From the NCBI GenBank assembly GCA_050633205.1, contig JBOEGA010000026.1, positions 1 through 64,000 on the forward strand: a stretch of 64,000 nt of DNA, given 5' to 3'. Below the pieces are notes generated by a model. It did no database searches and was not told the origin of the DNA. It was given only the letters and a program-made list of their open reading frames with translations. The DNA is from CBDHHC01 sp050633205 (GTDB taxonomy: Bacteria; Pseudomonadota; Alphaproteobacteria; Rhizobiales; CBDHHC01). Below, piece by piece: positions 44,221 through 53,735 of the stretch; position 1 is the stretch's first letter, and the number at the start of each line of letters is the position of its first letter. A program made the position numbers and the translations under genes.

Positions 44221-45540
44221 ATGACTGATGAAACGATGAGTTCTACTGGCAAGAATGTTCGGGTGACCGAGAGTTTTTCCGAATTCGTGGCACGATTTTT
44301 TCGAGCAACGGAAATTGATACGCGAATGCTTGGTATGATTGGCGCCTTACTGCTGATCTGGGTCGGGTTTGACATATTTTCAGGTGGATTATTTCTGACC
44401 CCCCGTAATCTATGGAATCTTTCTGTACAGACAGCGTCCATTGGTGTGATGGCTACCGGAATGGTATTGATCATCATTACGAGAAATATTGATTTGTCAG
44501 TAGGGTCAATTCTTGGTTTTACCGGTATGATCATGGCGACCATGCAGGCAGAATGGCTTCCCACATTACTCGGCTTTGATAATCCGTTTACCTGGATTAT
44601 AGCGCTTTTAGGGGGAATGGCAGTCGGAGCCATGATTGGTGGAGTTCAGGGGGCCATTATTGCCCATATGGGAGTTCCATCATTTATTGTGACGCTGGGA
44701 GGCTTACTGATCTGGCGTGGTTGCGCGTGGTGGGTCACCAGTGGCAGGACTGTCGCTCCGATGGATTCAACCTTTAAACTGATGGGCGGGGGCGTTGAAG
44801 GTTCAATAGGTGCTGTTGCTAGCTGGGGTGTTGCAGTTGTGGCCTGTATTGGAATTCTGTTTGTAGTCATTAATGGCCGCAATCAGAGAAAGCGTTTTCA
44901 ATTTCCTCTGCGTCCTCTATGGGCAGAGTCTTCTATTGTACTGGCAAGCTGTTCACTCGTCGTTGGTGCAGTCTGGGTGTTTAACAGTTATCCGTGGCCC
45001 AGAGCAATTGCACAACGTTATGCCGCAGAAAACAATATTCCAATTCCTGCGGAGGGATTATTTATCTCGCATGGAATAGCCATTCCTGTACTGATCGCAG
45101 TTGTTACAGGTGTTGTTATGACATTTATCGCTACGCGAACACGTTTTGGCCGGTATGTTTTCGCAATTGGTGGCAATCCGGAAGCCGCGGAGCTGGCGGG
45201 GATAAAAACCAGAAGTCTGAAGATCAAGGTCTTTGCTCTGATGGGTATGCTGTGTGCTGTATCTGCTGCAATTTCGTCAGCCAGGCTTAATGCCGCAACA
45301 AATGCTTTAGGAACTCTGGATGAGCTTTATGTTATTGCAGCTGCAGTTATAGGCGGAGCTTCCCTGGCGGGAGGGGCTGGAACGATAGTTGGTGCCATGA
45401 TTGGTGCTGTTGTTATGCAGTCACTGCAGTCAGGTATGGTACTGCTGGGGATAGATACACCTTTTCAGAATATCGTGGTTGGTCTGGTTCTGGTCATCGC
45501 TGTATGGCTTGATACGGTTTATAAAGACAGAGCGAAGTAA
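44221..45540 (+). CDS. xylH: Xylose ABC transporter permease
   Basis: This 439-residue permease of the ribose/xylose (BPD_transp_2) type has about ten or more membrane segments. Typical motifs are GMVLIIITRNIDLSVGSILGF, GVPSFIVTLGGLLIWRG and FAIGGNPEAAELAGIK. Length fits XylH rather than the shorter RbsC. The ribosome binding site is weak, in line with lower expression after the hairpin. Confidence 0.94.
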   Translation: MTDETMSSTGKNVRVTESFSEFVARFFRATEIDTRMLGMIGALLLIWVGFDIFSGGLFLTPRNLWNLSVQTASIGVMATGMVLIIITRNIDLSVGSILGFTGMIMATMQAEWLPTLLGFDNPFTWIIALLGGMAVGAMIGGVQGAIIAHMGVPSFIVTLGGLLIWRGCAWWVTSGRTVAPMDSTFKLMGGGVEGSIGAVASWGVAVVACIGILFVVINGRNQRKRFQFPLRPLWAESSIVLASCSLVVGAVWVFNSYPWPRAIAQRYAAENNIPIPAEGLFISHGIAIPVLIAVVTGVVMTFIATRTRFGRYVFAIGGNPEAAELAGIKTRSLKIKVFALMGMLCAVSAAISSARLNAATNALGTLDELYVIAAAVIGGASLAGGAGTIVGAMIGAVVMQSLQSGMVLLGIDTPFQNIVVGLVLVIAVWLDTVYKDRAK

Positions 45541-45551
45541 GGAAAAATAAA

Positions 45552-46346
45552 ATGAATGAAAATACTCCGCTCGTAGAGTTGAAAAATATATCGATTTCAT
45601 TTGGTGGTATTCATGCTGTTGATGATGCATCTCTGTGCCTGTATCCAGGAGAAGTTGTCGGTATTCTGGGACATAATGGGGCCGGTAAATCAACTCTGAT
45701 TAAAATACTTTCAGGTGCATATAAAAAGGACTCCGGTGATATATATATTAATGGACAAAAAGCTGATATCACCAACCCCAGAAAAGCTAAAGAGTATGGC
45801 ATAGAGACGATATATCAAACACTTGCCGTGGCTGATAATGTCGGTACGGCTGCAAATCTTTATCTCGGCAGAGAGCTGCAGACACCATGGGGAACTCTTG
45901 ACGAGTTTGCGATGGAAGCTAAAGCCAGGGAAGTCATACAACGTCTTAATCCCAACTTTCAGAGATTTAAAGAACCGGTCAAATCATTATCTGGTGGTCA
46001 ACGGCAATCTGTTGCTATTGCAAGAGCTATATTATTCAATGCGAGAATATTGATTATGGACGAGCCAACAGCAGCACTGGGACCCCAGGAAACGGCGCAG
46101 GTTGGGGACCTGATAAAGCAGCTTAAGAAAGATGGCATTGGTATTTTTCTGATCAGCCATGACATTCATGATGTCTTTGACCTTTCAGACCGGATAACTG
46201 TTATGAAAAATGGCAAGATTGTTGGTCATGCAAGAACATCTGATGTCACAAAAGATGAAGTTCTTGGAATGATAATAATGGGAAAATGTCCGCCAAATGC
46301 AATTCCAGGTCTTGCCGGTATGGAATTGTCAAAAATTAACAGTTAG
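45552..46346 (+). CDS. xylG: Xylose ABC transporter ATPase, single-domain form
   Basis: This 264-residue ATPase has Walker A GHNGAGKST, signature SLSGGQRQSVAIARAI, Walker B ILIMDEPTAALG and H-loop LISHDIHDVFDLS. E. coli XylG is a tandem of about 510 residues; here only one ATPase half is present. Single-domain versions are common in alphaproteobacteria and the frame ends cleanly, so this is not a truncation. AGGA lies 8 bases before ATG. Confidence 0.9.
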   Translation: MNENTPLVELKNISISFGGIHAVDDASLCLYPGEVVGILGHNGAGKSTLIKILSGAYKKDSGDIYINGQKADITNPRKAKEYGIETIYQTLAVADNVGTAANLYLGRELQTPWGTLDEFAMEAKAREVIQRLNPNFQRFKEPVKSLSGGQRQSVAIARAILFNARILIMDEPTAALGPQETAQVGDLIKQLKKDGIGIFLISHDIHDVFDLSDRITVMKNGKIVGHARTSDVTKDEVLGMIIMGKCPPNAIPGLAGMELSKINS

Positions 46347-46366
46347 TTGAGACGAGGCGGTTTGGC

Positions 46367-46387
46367 GGAACCCTGTCGCCGGGTTCC
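46367..46387 (+). other. Small hairpin between xylG and xylB
   Basis: A 7-bp stem (46367-46373 with 46381-46387) and 7-base loop lie in the 62-base gap. There is no T run, so it is more likely an mRNA-processing or stability element than a terminator. Confidence 0.45.
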
Positions 46388-46408
46388 CTCTGTGCATAGA
46401 GGTTACGT

Positions 46409-47866
46409 ATGTTTTTAGGCATTGATATCGGTACATCAGCAGTCAAAATTGTTGTCGTTGACGATAAGGGGGGTGTTGTTGAAAAATCTTCTGCGCCATT
46501 GAATATACAAAGACCTGGCGATCTTATGTCGGAGCAAATTCCGGAAGACTGGTGGAGTGCTGTTAATCAGGCAGTGAGGGATATTTCTTCTGAAAGCAGA
46601 AAAGCAATTCTGGCAATTGGTTTGTCAGGGCAGATGCACGGAGCGGTGCTGCTTGATAGCAGTGGTATGGTAATTCGCCCTGCGGTATTGTGGAATGATG
46701 GCAGAAGTATTGCTGAATGTGAAGAGTTACAGAAGAGCCTTCCTGAGCTTGGGGAGATTACGGGTAATCTTGCGATGCCCGGATTTACAGCTCCAAAGTT
46801 ATTATGGTTGAAAAGGCATGAACCTCAAAGTTATGCCCGTATAGCAAAAGTGGTTTTGCCCAAGGATTATATTCGATATCGTATGACGGGAGAGCTGGCA
46901 ACAGATATGTCTGACGCTGCCGGAACTTTATGGCTTGATACAAAAAACAGGTGCTGGTCATCGAAAGTTCTAGATGTCTGCGGACTTACTGAAGGTCATA
47001 TGCCCTTACTCTATGAGGGCAACCAGGTAAGCGGAATGCTGCATGCAGATATTGCAAAGTCCTGGGAAATGGGTGTTATTCCGGTCGCTGCCGGTGCAGG
47101 GGACAATGCCGCCGGTGCTGTTGGATCAGGTATAGTTGCAAAGGGGGACGCATTCCTGTCACTTGGCACATCCGGGGTTATATTTCTTGCTGATGACAGT
47201 TACCGTTCTAATCCTTCAGAAGGTGTTCATACCTTTTGTCATGCGCTGCCTGGCAGGTGGCATCAGATGTCAGTTATGCTAAGTGCTGCCAGCGCGGTGG
47301 ATCAGGTTGCCAGTATACTTGGATATGACAGGCCATCCAAATTATATGAGGTCGCTGCTCATTACGGTACTCCCTGTCAGAAAGAGATTTTTCTTCCTTA
47401 TATGACCGGGGAAAGAACTCCTCATAATAATACAAAAGCCAGTGGAGTTTTCTTTGGTTTATCTCCTTTAACCGAGCCAGAGGCTCTTGCCCAGGCTGCT
47501 CTGGAAGGTGTTGCGTTTGGATTGGCAGATGGCCTGGAGGCATTAAAGTCTGCAGGCAATAGTCCTGAGAGCCTTTCGGTTATTGGGGGAGGAGCTCAAT
47601 CCGAATATTGGGGGGTAATTATTAGTTCAATACTGAACCACCCACTGGTTTATCGAGATGGGGGGGAAGTTGGTCCTGCGTTTGGTGCTGCCAGACTTGC
47701 GAGGCTGGCAATTGGTGATGAAGCCATTGAGGACGTTTGTGTGGCTCCCCCGATATTAAAAGTTATCGAGCCCGACGAAAAGCTCTGCAGCCATTATACG
47801 AAAAGGCAATTCCTTTTTAGAAAGCTATATACATCACTTGTACCCTGTTTTGAGGAGTTAAACTGA
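46409..47866 (+). CDS. xylB: Xylulokinase
   Basis: This 485-residue FGGY-family kinase phosphorylates D-xylulose with ATP. Visible motifs are FLGIDIGTSAVKIVVVD (phosphate loop), LSGQMHGAVLLD (xylulokinase signature), GAGDNAAGAVGSGI and the C-terminal VIGGGAQSEYWGVI. GAGG lies 6 bases before the ATG. Its TGA overlaps the xylA start by one base. Confidence 0.95.
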   Translation: MFLGIDIGTSAVKIVVVDDKGGVVEKSSAPLNIQRPGDLMSEQIPEDWWSAVNQAVRDISSESRKAILAIGLSGQMHGAVLLDSSGMVIRPAVLWNDGRSIAECEELQKSLPELGEITGNLAMPGFTAPKLLWLKRHEPQSYARIAKVVLPKDYIRYRMTGELATDMSDAAGTLWLDTKNRCWSSKVLDVCGLTEGHMPLLYEGNQVSGMLHADIAKSWEMGVIPVAAGAGDNAAGAVGSGIVAKGDAFLSLGTSGVIFLADDSYRSNPSEGVHTFCHALPGRWHQMSVMLSAASAVDQVASILGYDRPSKLYEVAAHYGTPCQKEIFLPYMTGERTPHNNTKASGVFFGLSPLTEPEALAQAALEGVAFGLADGLEALKSAGNSPESLSVIGGGAQSEYWGVIISSILNHPLVYRDGGEVGPAFGAARLARLAIGDEAIEDVCVAPPILKVIEPDEKLCSHYTKRQFLFRKLYTSLVPCFEELN

Positions 47867-49185
47867 TGCCTGAAACCTACTTTGAAGATATACCGGTTAT
47901 TGAATACAAGGGGCCGAACAGTACCGACCCTTTCACTTATAAATATTATGACAGGTTCAAAACTGTGCTGGGTAAATCCATGGAGGATCATCTTCGGGTT
48001 GCGGTGTGTTACTGGCATAGTTTCTGCTGGGATGGTTCTGATGTTTTTGGTGGCAGTACTTTTAAACGACCATGGTTTGAGAAAGCTTCGGAGCAGGAAA
48101 ATGCTGACAGCAAGCTGGATGCAGCATTTGAATTTTTTCAAAAGCTGGGTGTCCCCTATTTTTGTTTTCATGACGTAGATATTATGCCCCCTGCTCAAAC
48201 AGCAAGGGAGCATGCTGATAATTTTGCAGCAATGATTGATAAGGTCGAAGGCAAAATGAGCGAAACCGGTATCCGGCTTCTATGGGGGACAGCTAACGTG
48301 TTCGGGCATCCTCGCTATCTTGCCGGTGCTGCTACTAATCCTGATCCTGATGTATTTTCATATGCAGCGATGCAGGTCAGGGATGCACTGGGAGCAACGC
48401 ATCGTTTAAATGGTGAAAACTATGTATTATGGGGTGGCCGGGAAGGTTATGAAACACTCTTAAATACCAGGCAGGGGCAAGAACTGGATCAGCTTGGCCG
48501 TTTTCTGAATATGGTGGTGGAGCATAAATATAAAATCGGTTATGAAGGAACAATCCTGATCGAGCCAAAACCTCATGAACCTACAAAACATCAGTATGAC
48601 AGAGATGTTGCAACTGTATTTGGTTTTTTAAAGCGCTATGGACTTGAAAGTGAGGTATGCGTTAATATTGAAGCAAATCATGCTACGCTTGCAGGGCACT
48701 CATTTGAGCATGAAATTTCTTTGGCTGGAGAGCTTGGAATATTTGGCTCCATTGATATAAACCGTGGAGACCCTCAGAACGGCTGGGATACGGACCAGTT
48801 CTCCAATGACACCAGAGAAGTGACACTTGCGATATACTACATTCTGAAAAACGGCGGTTTTTCAACCGGTGGCTTTAATATTGATGCAAAAGTGCGCCGT
48901 CAAAGCATGAATGCTGAAGATCTTTTTTATGGTCATATTGGTACTATTGACGTTATGGCACGGTCCCTACTTAATGCAGTTGCGCTTATTGAAGAGGGAA
49001 CTCTGTCGCAATTCACAGAGGACAGGTATAAGGGTTGGAAAGATGGAACAGGTGCAAAGATCATGAATAATGATCTCTCTCTAGATGAGCTGGCAGATCA
49101 TGTTATCACGAATGATATTAATCCGGAGCCTGTATCGGGGCGTCAGGAATTTCTTGAAAATCATGTAAGCAATTTTATCAGATAA
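47866..49185 (+). CDS. xylA: Xylose isomerase
   Basis: This 439-residue TIM-barrel enzyme converts D-xylose to D-xylulose. Its catalytic His is in FCFHDVDI. Metal-binding motifs are ILIEPKPHEPTKHQYD and VNIEANHATLAGHSFEHE, and GSIDINRGD follows. Length fits class II isomerases. GAGGAG precedes the start inside the end of xylB, so the genes are coupled. Confidence 0.96.
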   Translation: MPETYFEDIPVIEYKGPNSTDPFTYKYYDRFKTVLGKSMEDHLRVAVCYWHSFCWDGSDVFGGSTFKRPWFEKASEQENADSKLDAAFEFFQKLGVPYFCFHDVDIMPPAQTAREHADNFAAMIDKVEGKMSETGIRLLWGTANVFGHPRYLAGAATNPDPDVFSYAAMQVRDALGATHRLNGENYVLWGGREGYETLLNTRQGQELDQLGRFLNMVVEHKYKIGYEGTILIEPKPHEPTKHQYDRDVATVFGFLKRYGLESEVCVNIEANHATLAGHSFEHEISLAGELGIFGSIDINRGDPQNGWDTDQFSNDTREVTLAIYYILKNGGFSTGGFNIDAKVRRQSMNAEDLFYGHIGTIDVMARSLLNAVALIEEGTLSQFTEDRYKGWKDGTGAKIMNNDLSLDELADHVITNDINPEPVSGRQEFLENHVSNFIR

Positions 49186-49253
49186 AGCTTATGTATGAGA
49201 CTTTATTGAGCCTTAACGGAGCTTGTTTGCTGTATTTATCTCAGGAGTGACAA

Positions 49254-50240
49254 TTGAAAACACGTAGATTTGGAAAAACAGACTGGCAGGTTTCTGAAAT
49301 TGGATTTGGAGCCTGGGCTATTGGCGGAGCATGGGGAGACGTCAGTGAGAAGGATGCTGAGGCTGCACTCAATGCAGCTTTGGACAGTGGTGTAAATCTC
49401 GTAGATACTGCCGATGTATATGGAGATGGCAGAAGTGAGACTATTATTTCGAATGTCCTGAAGTCCAGGAAGCAGGATAATATCAAGGTACTGACTAAAC
49501 TTGGCAGGGGGTTATCACCACATATAGCCAGCGGTTTTAATAAGGCAAATCTGGAAGGTTTTATCAATCGTAGTCTGAAAAAACTGGATGTTGATAAAAT
49601 TGATCTGATACAACTTCATTGCCCACCAACTGAAGTGTATTATATGCCGGAAGTTTTTGACTTTATGGATGATTTCGTCAAAGCTGGTAAAATCTGTCAC
49701 TACGGGGTTAGTGTTGAAAAAGTTGAAGAAGCATTGAAAGCGATAGAGTATCCTTCAGTTGTATCTGTTCAATTGATCTTTAATATATTGCGACAACGGC
49801 CAGCAGAATTATTGTTTGAGTTGGCAAAAAAGAAAGATATTGCGCTTTTGGCCAGGGTACCGCTAGCAAGCGGACTATTAAGCGGAAAGTTTGATAGGAA
49901 CTCTACTTTTGCCGATGATGACCACCGTAAATTTAACCGATATGGGGAAGCTTTTGATGTAGGAGAAACATTTGCAGGTATTCCGTTCGAGGTTGGGTTG
50001 GAAGTTATTGAAGAGCTCAGAAAAATTATTCCTGATCAAATCCCTATGTCTCAATATGCCCTGAAATGGATACTGATGCATGATGCAGTCAGTTGCGTAA
50101 TACCCGGGGCAAAAAATGAAGAACAGGCTACCGGTAACTCTTTGGCGCAGGACTTACCTGCTCTGGATGGGGCGCAAATGCAGGCAATCAAAAAACTGTA
50201 TGAAAGCAAGGTAAAGCCATTGGTTCATTATAAGTGGTAA
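49254..50240 (+). CDS. Aldo/keto reductase
   Basis: This 328-residue NADPH-dependent reductase starts at TTG with AGGAG 6 bases upstream. Motifs are the N-terminal GFGAWAIGGAWG, the catalytic Asp/Tyr in NLVDTADVYGDGRSE, and IQLHCPP. The C-terminal PGAKNEEQ contributes to cofactor binding. It lies 68 bases after xylA and may act on an aldehyde or sugar linked to pentose use. Confidence 0.9.
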   Translation: MKTRRFGKTDWQVSEIGFGAWAIGGAWGDVSEKDAEAALNAALDSGVNLVDTADVYGDGRSETIISNVLKSRKQDNIKVLTKLGRGLSPHIASGFNKANLEGFINRSLKKLDVDKIDLIQLHCPPTEVYYMPEVFDFMDDFVKAGKICHYGVSVEKVEEALKAIEYPSVVSVQLIFNILRQRPAELLFELAKKKDIALLARVPLASGLLSGKFDRNSTFADDDHRKFNRYGEAFDVGETFAGIPFEVGLEVIEELRKIIPDQIPMSQYALKWILMHDAVSCVIPGAKNEEQATGNSLAQDLPALDGAQMQAIKKLYESKVKPLVHYKW

Positions 50241-50250
50241 AGAAACAAAA

Positions 50251-50278
50251 AAGGGCCTGCCATATTGGCCTGGCCCTT
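50251..50278. terminator. Bidirectional terminator between the aldo/keto reductase gene and a small exported gene
   Basis: A 7-bp GC-rich stem (50251-50257 with 50272-50278) is flanked by an A run on the left, which is a T run for the minus strand. It serves the convergent genes on both sides. Confidence 0.75.
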
Positions 50279-50307
50279 ATAATGTTTATTGTCATGAAGT
50301 AAATGAA

Positions 50308-50640
50308 CTAGTAACGCAATCTGTCCAGAAGGTCATTCAATAGTCCTGTAGAAAGGCTATCCTGCTGTCCTTCCCAGAAATCCAGGTATTCTTTTTGCAG
50401 TGTGTAAACACAACTGTAACCGCAATAAGTCCAACCTCTATCCGGTACCAGAACCTGATCTCCCAGTCGACCATGACGTACAGGAGCTTTGATACGCTTA
50501 TGTGCATTGTACTGACTTTCAGCGTAGACATATCGGTATGCGTCAGGGTGTTTATATTTATGTTTCCCTTTTGCAACAGCCGGTAGAGTACTGGCAAGTA
50601 TCAGGCCTATTACAGCTGCCAATCTGAATAATTTTTGCAT
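50308..50640 (-). CDS. Small conserved exported protein
   Basis: This 110-residue protein has a signal peptide (about 1-23, AVAK). The mature part is Tyr-rich, then PVRHGRLGDQVLVP, then WTYCGYSCVYTLQKEYLDFWE with two cysteines. I recall this PxRxGRxG...Cxx(s)C...TL...DFW pattern from small exported proteins of alphaproteobacteria without known function. It is a single gene, divergent from the ceramidase-family gene. Confidence 0.7.
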   Translation of the reverse strand: MQKLFRLAAVIGLILASTLPAVAKGKHKYKHPDAYRYVYAESQYNAHKRIKAPVRHGRLGDQVLVPDRGWTYCGYSCVYTLQKEYLDFWEGQQDSLSTGLLNDLLDRLRY

Positions 50641-50777
50641 TTGATCTCCGATTATTTATATGAATTGCCTTGTTTTTTGCTAACTTAATCCGGCAATACT
50701 GATTGCGATAGACGTAAAGGCTAACTTTGACACTAATGAGATAAATCTGACAGGTTTGAAATACAAGAAGATAAGCT

Positions 50778-51491
50778 ATGGAATGGACAGAACAGGTTTT
50801 CAGGTATTGTGAACGGGGCACTAATCCGGAGTTTTGGGGGGAGCCTTTAAATGCGTTGTCAAATCTGGCTTTTATCGCAGGAGCACTAGCAGCCTTGCTT
50901 ATTGCAAGGAAACAGCCATCTGGTGCTATAGACCGTTATCACTACATACTAATCGGACTGGTTCTGTTGATTGGTATCGGGAGTGGTCTTTTTCATACTT
51001 TTGCTACACGCTGGAGCGGTGTTGCTGATGCGCTGCCTATTGCAGTTTTTATATTTGTTTATCTCGGATTTGCGCTTGGACGGTTGCTCGGGTTTGGACT
51101 TAAGGGTGTATTTACCGGGATAGGTATATTTATTCTTTTAAACAGTTTGCCTGGTCTTATCCGTTGTGAAGGTGGTCCATGTCTGAATGGAACAACAGGC
51201 TATTTTCCTGCTCTGTTTGCAATGCTGTTTCTTGGAGGAATTGCCAGATATCTCGGAAAACCATCTTCGACAAGTCTGTTAGTTGCGGGATGTGTTTTTG
51301 CTGTATCAGCGGCCTTCAGAACATTTGATTTTACATTATGCGAGTATACCGAGGTTGCCGGACAGGAGTTGGGTACGCATTTTATATGGCATCTGCTTAA
51401 TGCATTAACTTTATTCCTGTTGCTCAGAACTGCAGTTCTTTATGGGCATTCTAAAAAGAATCAGCCAGTGACCAGGCGTGAATTGGAGTAA
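50778..51491 (+). CDS. Ceramidase-family (CREST superfamily) membrane hydrolase
   Basis: This 237-residue protein has about seven membrane segments. Conserved residues of the alkaline ceramidase/PAQR superfamily are visible: CERGTNPEFWGEPLNALSN at the start, GSGLFHTFATRWSGVADALP with His and Asp, and the late GTHFIWHLLNAL with two His. These would bind zinc and cleave an amide in the membrane. Substrate could be a ceramide-like or other N-acyl lipid. It appears monocistronic. Confidence 0.85.
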   Translation: MEWTEQVFRYCERGTNPEFWGEPLNALSNLAFIAGALAALLIARKQPSGAIDRYHYILIGLVLLIGIGSGLFHTFATRWSGVADALPIAVFIFVYLGFALGRLLGFGLKGVFTGIGIFILLNSLPGLIRCEGGPCLNGTTGYFPALFAMLFLGGIARYLGKPSSTSLLVAGCVFAVSAAFRTFDFTLCEYTEVAGQELGTHFIWHLLNALTLFLLLRTAVLYGHSKKNQPVTRRELE

Positions 51492-51541
51492 ATGCCTCGA
51501 TCTCTACTCAGGATTATTTCTTATTGATAAGGAATAAGCAG

Positions 51542-52012
51542 TTACAGGAACTGCTCCCTGATGGACTGCATTGCAACATAGGTTGAGGTGCTGGATACGT
51601 GAGGCAGTTTTGAAATTTCTTCTCCAAGAACCGTTCTATAGGCCCGAATATCTGAGGTGCGGACCTTTAGCAGGTAATCAAAGGGCCCGGCTATCATATG
51701 GCACTGTTCTACTTCCTGGATGCCCTGTACAGCATCATTAAACGCTTTTAGGGCTTTTTCAGTGGTATCGGAGAGTTTGACTTCAGTGAATGCAATATGT
51801 TCACGCCCAAGTTTCTGCATATTGAGGACTGCCTGAAAGCCTAAAATATATCCGTCTTTCTGTAAGCGCCTTAACCGGACCTGACACGGGCTTTTGGAAA
51901 GACCAATTTGTTTTGCTAATTCAGTCACAGGGAGCCGGCCTTCTTTTGTCAGGATCCTAAGTATTTGAGTATCATATCGGTCTAATTGGCTTTCTTCATT
52001 CATTTTAACCAT
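51542..52012 (-). CDS. Lrp/AsnC family regulator, probable PutR
   Basis: This 156-residue protein has a helix-turn-helix (RYDTQILRILTKEGRLPVTE, then GLSKSPCQVRLRRLQKDGYI) and an AsnC ligand-binding domain. An alternative ATG at 52003 has AGGA about 8 bases upstream and may be the real start. Divergence from putA across about 100 bases matches alphaproteobacterial PutR, which activates putA with proline. Confidence 0.9.
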   Translation of the reverse strand: MVKMNEESQLDRYDTQILRILTKEGRLPVTELAKQIGLSKSPCQVRLRRLQKDGYILGFQAVLNMQKLGREHIAFTEVKLSDTTEKALKAFNDAVQGIQEVEQCHMIAGPFDYLLKVRTSDIRAYRTVLGEEISKLPHVSSTSTYVAMQSIREQFL

Positions 52013-52115
52013 CCTTTTTCCTGAAAAATTACATAATAAAAATTAATATATCTACTAATAATAAAACTACAGGAAATATAACTTTTTAATCAATGATAGT
52101 ATTTTTATCAGTTAA

Positions 52116-53735
52116 TTGCTTGAAATGATTAGAAAGTTTTCTCTTATGAAGATGCTTCAGTCTATCCGTCTGAGTATACGGAGCACACTTGAAAAGGACG
52201 AAAAAACAGTCCTGAAGGAGCTTGAGGCGCATAATCCTGTACCGGCGGATATTCGGAAAAGAATATCGAGCAGAGCTGCTCAACTTGTATGTGACATTCG
52301 GGATGATGATAAACCCGGGCTTATGGAAGAGTTCTTGTCCGAATATGGTCTATCAACCAATGAAGGTATTGCATTGATGTGTCTGGCAGAGGCTCTTCTC
52401 AGGGTTCCGGATGCTACAACGATCTCTGATCTAATTGAAGATAAAATTGCCCCATCATCCTGGAATGCCCATCTGGGAAAGTCGAGCTCCTCTCTGGTAA
52501 ATGCATCCTCCTGGGCACTGATGCTTACAGGTAAAGTATTGGATAATGAGCGTTCAGCCGGAATGGCTGGAATTTTACATGGCATAGTCAAAAAGCTTGG
52601 GGAGCCGGTAATCCGTACCGCAGTCAGGCATGTTATTAAAGAGATGGGCAAGCAGTTTGTACTTGGTGAAAGTATAGAAAGTGCAATATCGCGGGCTCAT
52701 TGCAAGGAACAAAAGGGCTATACCTACTCTTATGATATGCTGGGGGAAGCAGCTCTTACCTCTCAGGATGCTGATGACTTTTTCGATGCTTATATGCAGG
52801 CAATCAGCAAAATAGATCTCTCAGCAACATCGTCTGACATACATACCCGACCGGGGATTTCTATCAAGCTTTCAGCCCTTTACCCCAGATATGAAGTCGG
52901 CAAAAAAGATACTGCTATTGATGAGCTGGTGAAAAGGGCTCTTGAGCTCGCTCTGTGTGCAAAAGATGCAAATATTGGCTTGAATATTGATGCAGAGGAG
53001 TCAGATAGACTGGATCTGTCTCTGGATATTATTGAAAGGCTGATCAGGGACAAGGCTCTTGCTGGCTGGGACGGACTTGGCATTGTTGTTCAGGCTTATG
53101 GAAAAAGGGCCAGTCTGGTTATTGACTGGTTGTATGAACTGGCAAAAGTTCATGATCGGAAAATTATGGTGCGCCTGGTTAAAGGGGCATACTGGGATAC
53201 TGAAATCAAGAAAGCTCAGGTTGAAGGGCTTGACTATTTTCCTGTATTTATCAGTAAGATTGCAACGGACAGGTCATATATAGTCTGTGCGCAAAAGCTG
53301 TTCTCTATGAGCAAGCGCATTTACCCTCAGTTTGCAACACATAATGCACATACTGCAGCAGCGATCCTTGAGCTTGCTGGTTCGGAAAAAGATTTTGAAT
53401 TCCAGCGCCTGCATGGCATGGGAGATATTCTTCATAAAATAGTAAGGGAGCGTATTGGGCAACGTTGCAGGATTTATGCACCTGTTGGTGAGCACCGTGA
53501 TCTTCTTGCATATCTGGTAAGGCGCCTGCTGGAAAATGGTGTAAACTCTTCATTTGTGAACCAAATTGTAGATCCGAATGTGTCTGTCGAGGAGGTTATA
53601 CAGGATCCTTTTTGCATGGAGCCTGTTGTTGACCATTCCGGTGTGACGCATCCCACCAGATTGTTTCATCCGGAGCGAAAAAACTCAACAGGATGGGACC
53701 TGAATAACGATATTACACTTGAGCGGATTGATTGA
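52116..53735 (+). CDS. putA: PutA N-terminal part: proline dehydrogenase, ended by an in-frame TGA
   Basis: These 539 codons encode the dimerisation/arm region and the FAD-dependent proline dehydrogenase barrel: PGISIKLSALYPRYE, LNIDAEESDRLDLSLDI, VVQAYGKRA, RLVKGAYWDTEIKKAQ, FATHNAHTA and FQRLHGMGD. There is no N-terminal ribbon-helix-helix, so it is not a repressor. The frame opens with TTG; ATG at 52125 or 52146 is more plausible. It stops at TGA 53733-53735 in the linker, while the same frame continues into the second enzyme domain. It could still yield an active proline dehydrogenase, but without channelling to the second domain. Confidence 0.88.
   Translation: MLEMIRKFSLMKMLQSIRLSIRSTLEKDEKTVLKELEAHNPVPADIRKRISSRAAQLVCDIRDDDKPGLMEEFLSEYGLSTNEGIALMCLAEALLRVPDATTISDLIEDKIAPSSWNAHLGKSSSSLVNASSWALMLTGKVLDNERSAGMAGILHGIVKKLGEPVIRTAVRHVIKEMGKQFVLGESIESAISRAHCKEQKGYTYSYDMLGEAALTSQDADDFFDAYMQAISKIDLSATSSDIHTRPGISIKLSALYPRYEVGKKDTAIDELVKRALELALCAKDANIGLNIDAEESDRLDLSLDIIERLIRDKALAGWDGLGIVVQAYGKRASLVIDWLYELAKVHDRKIMVRLVKGAYWDTEIKKAQVEGLDYFPVFISKIATDRSYIVCAQKLFSMSKRIYPQFATHNAHTAAAILELAGSEKDFEFQRLHGMGDILHKIVRERIGQRCRIYAPVGEHRDLLAYLVRRLLENGVNSSFVNQIVDPNVSVEEVIQDPFCMEPVVDHSGVTHPTRLFHPERKNSTGWDLNNDITLERID

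Noticed and set aside
45552..46346. xylG as a truncated gene
   Set aside because: It is half the length of the E. coli protein, but has a complete ATPase domain, clean ends and no remnant of a second domain downstream; single-domain forms are known.
53733..53735. TGA in putA as selenocysteine, or as evidence of a changed genetic code
   Set aside because: No SECIS-like hairpin was evident after it and PutA has no known Sec there. Other genes in the window end in TGA and use TGG for Trp, so the standard code holds.
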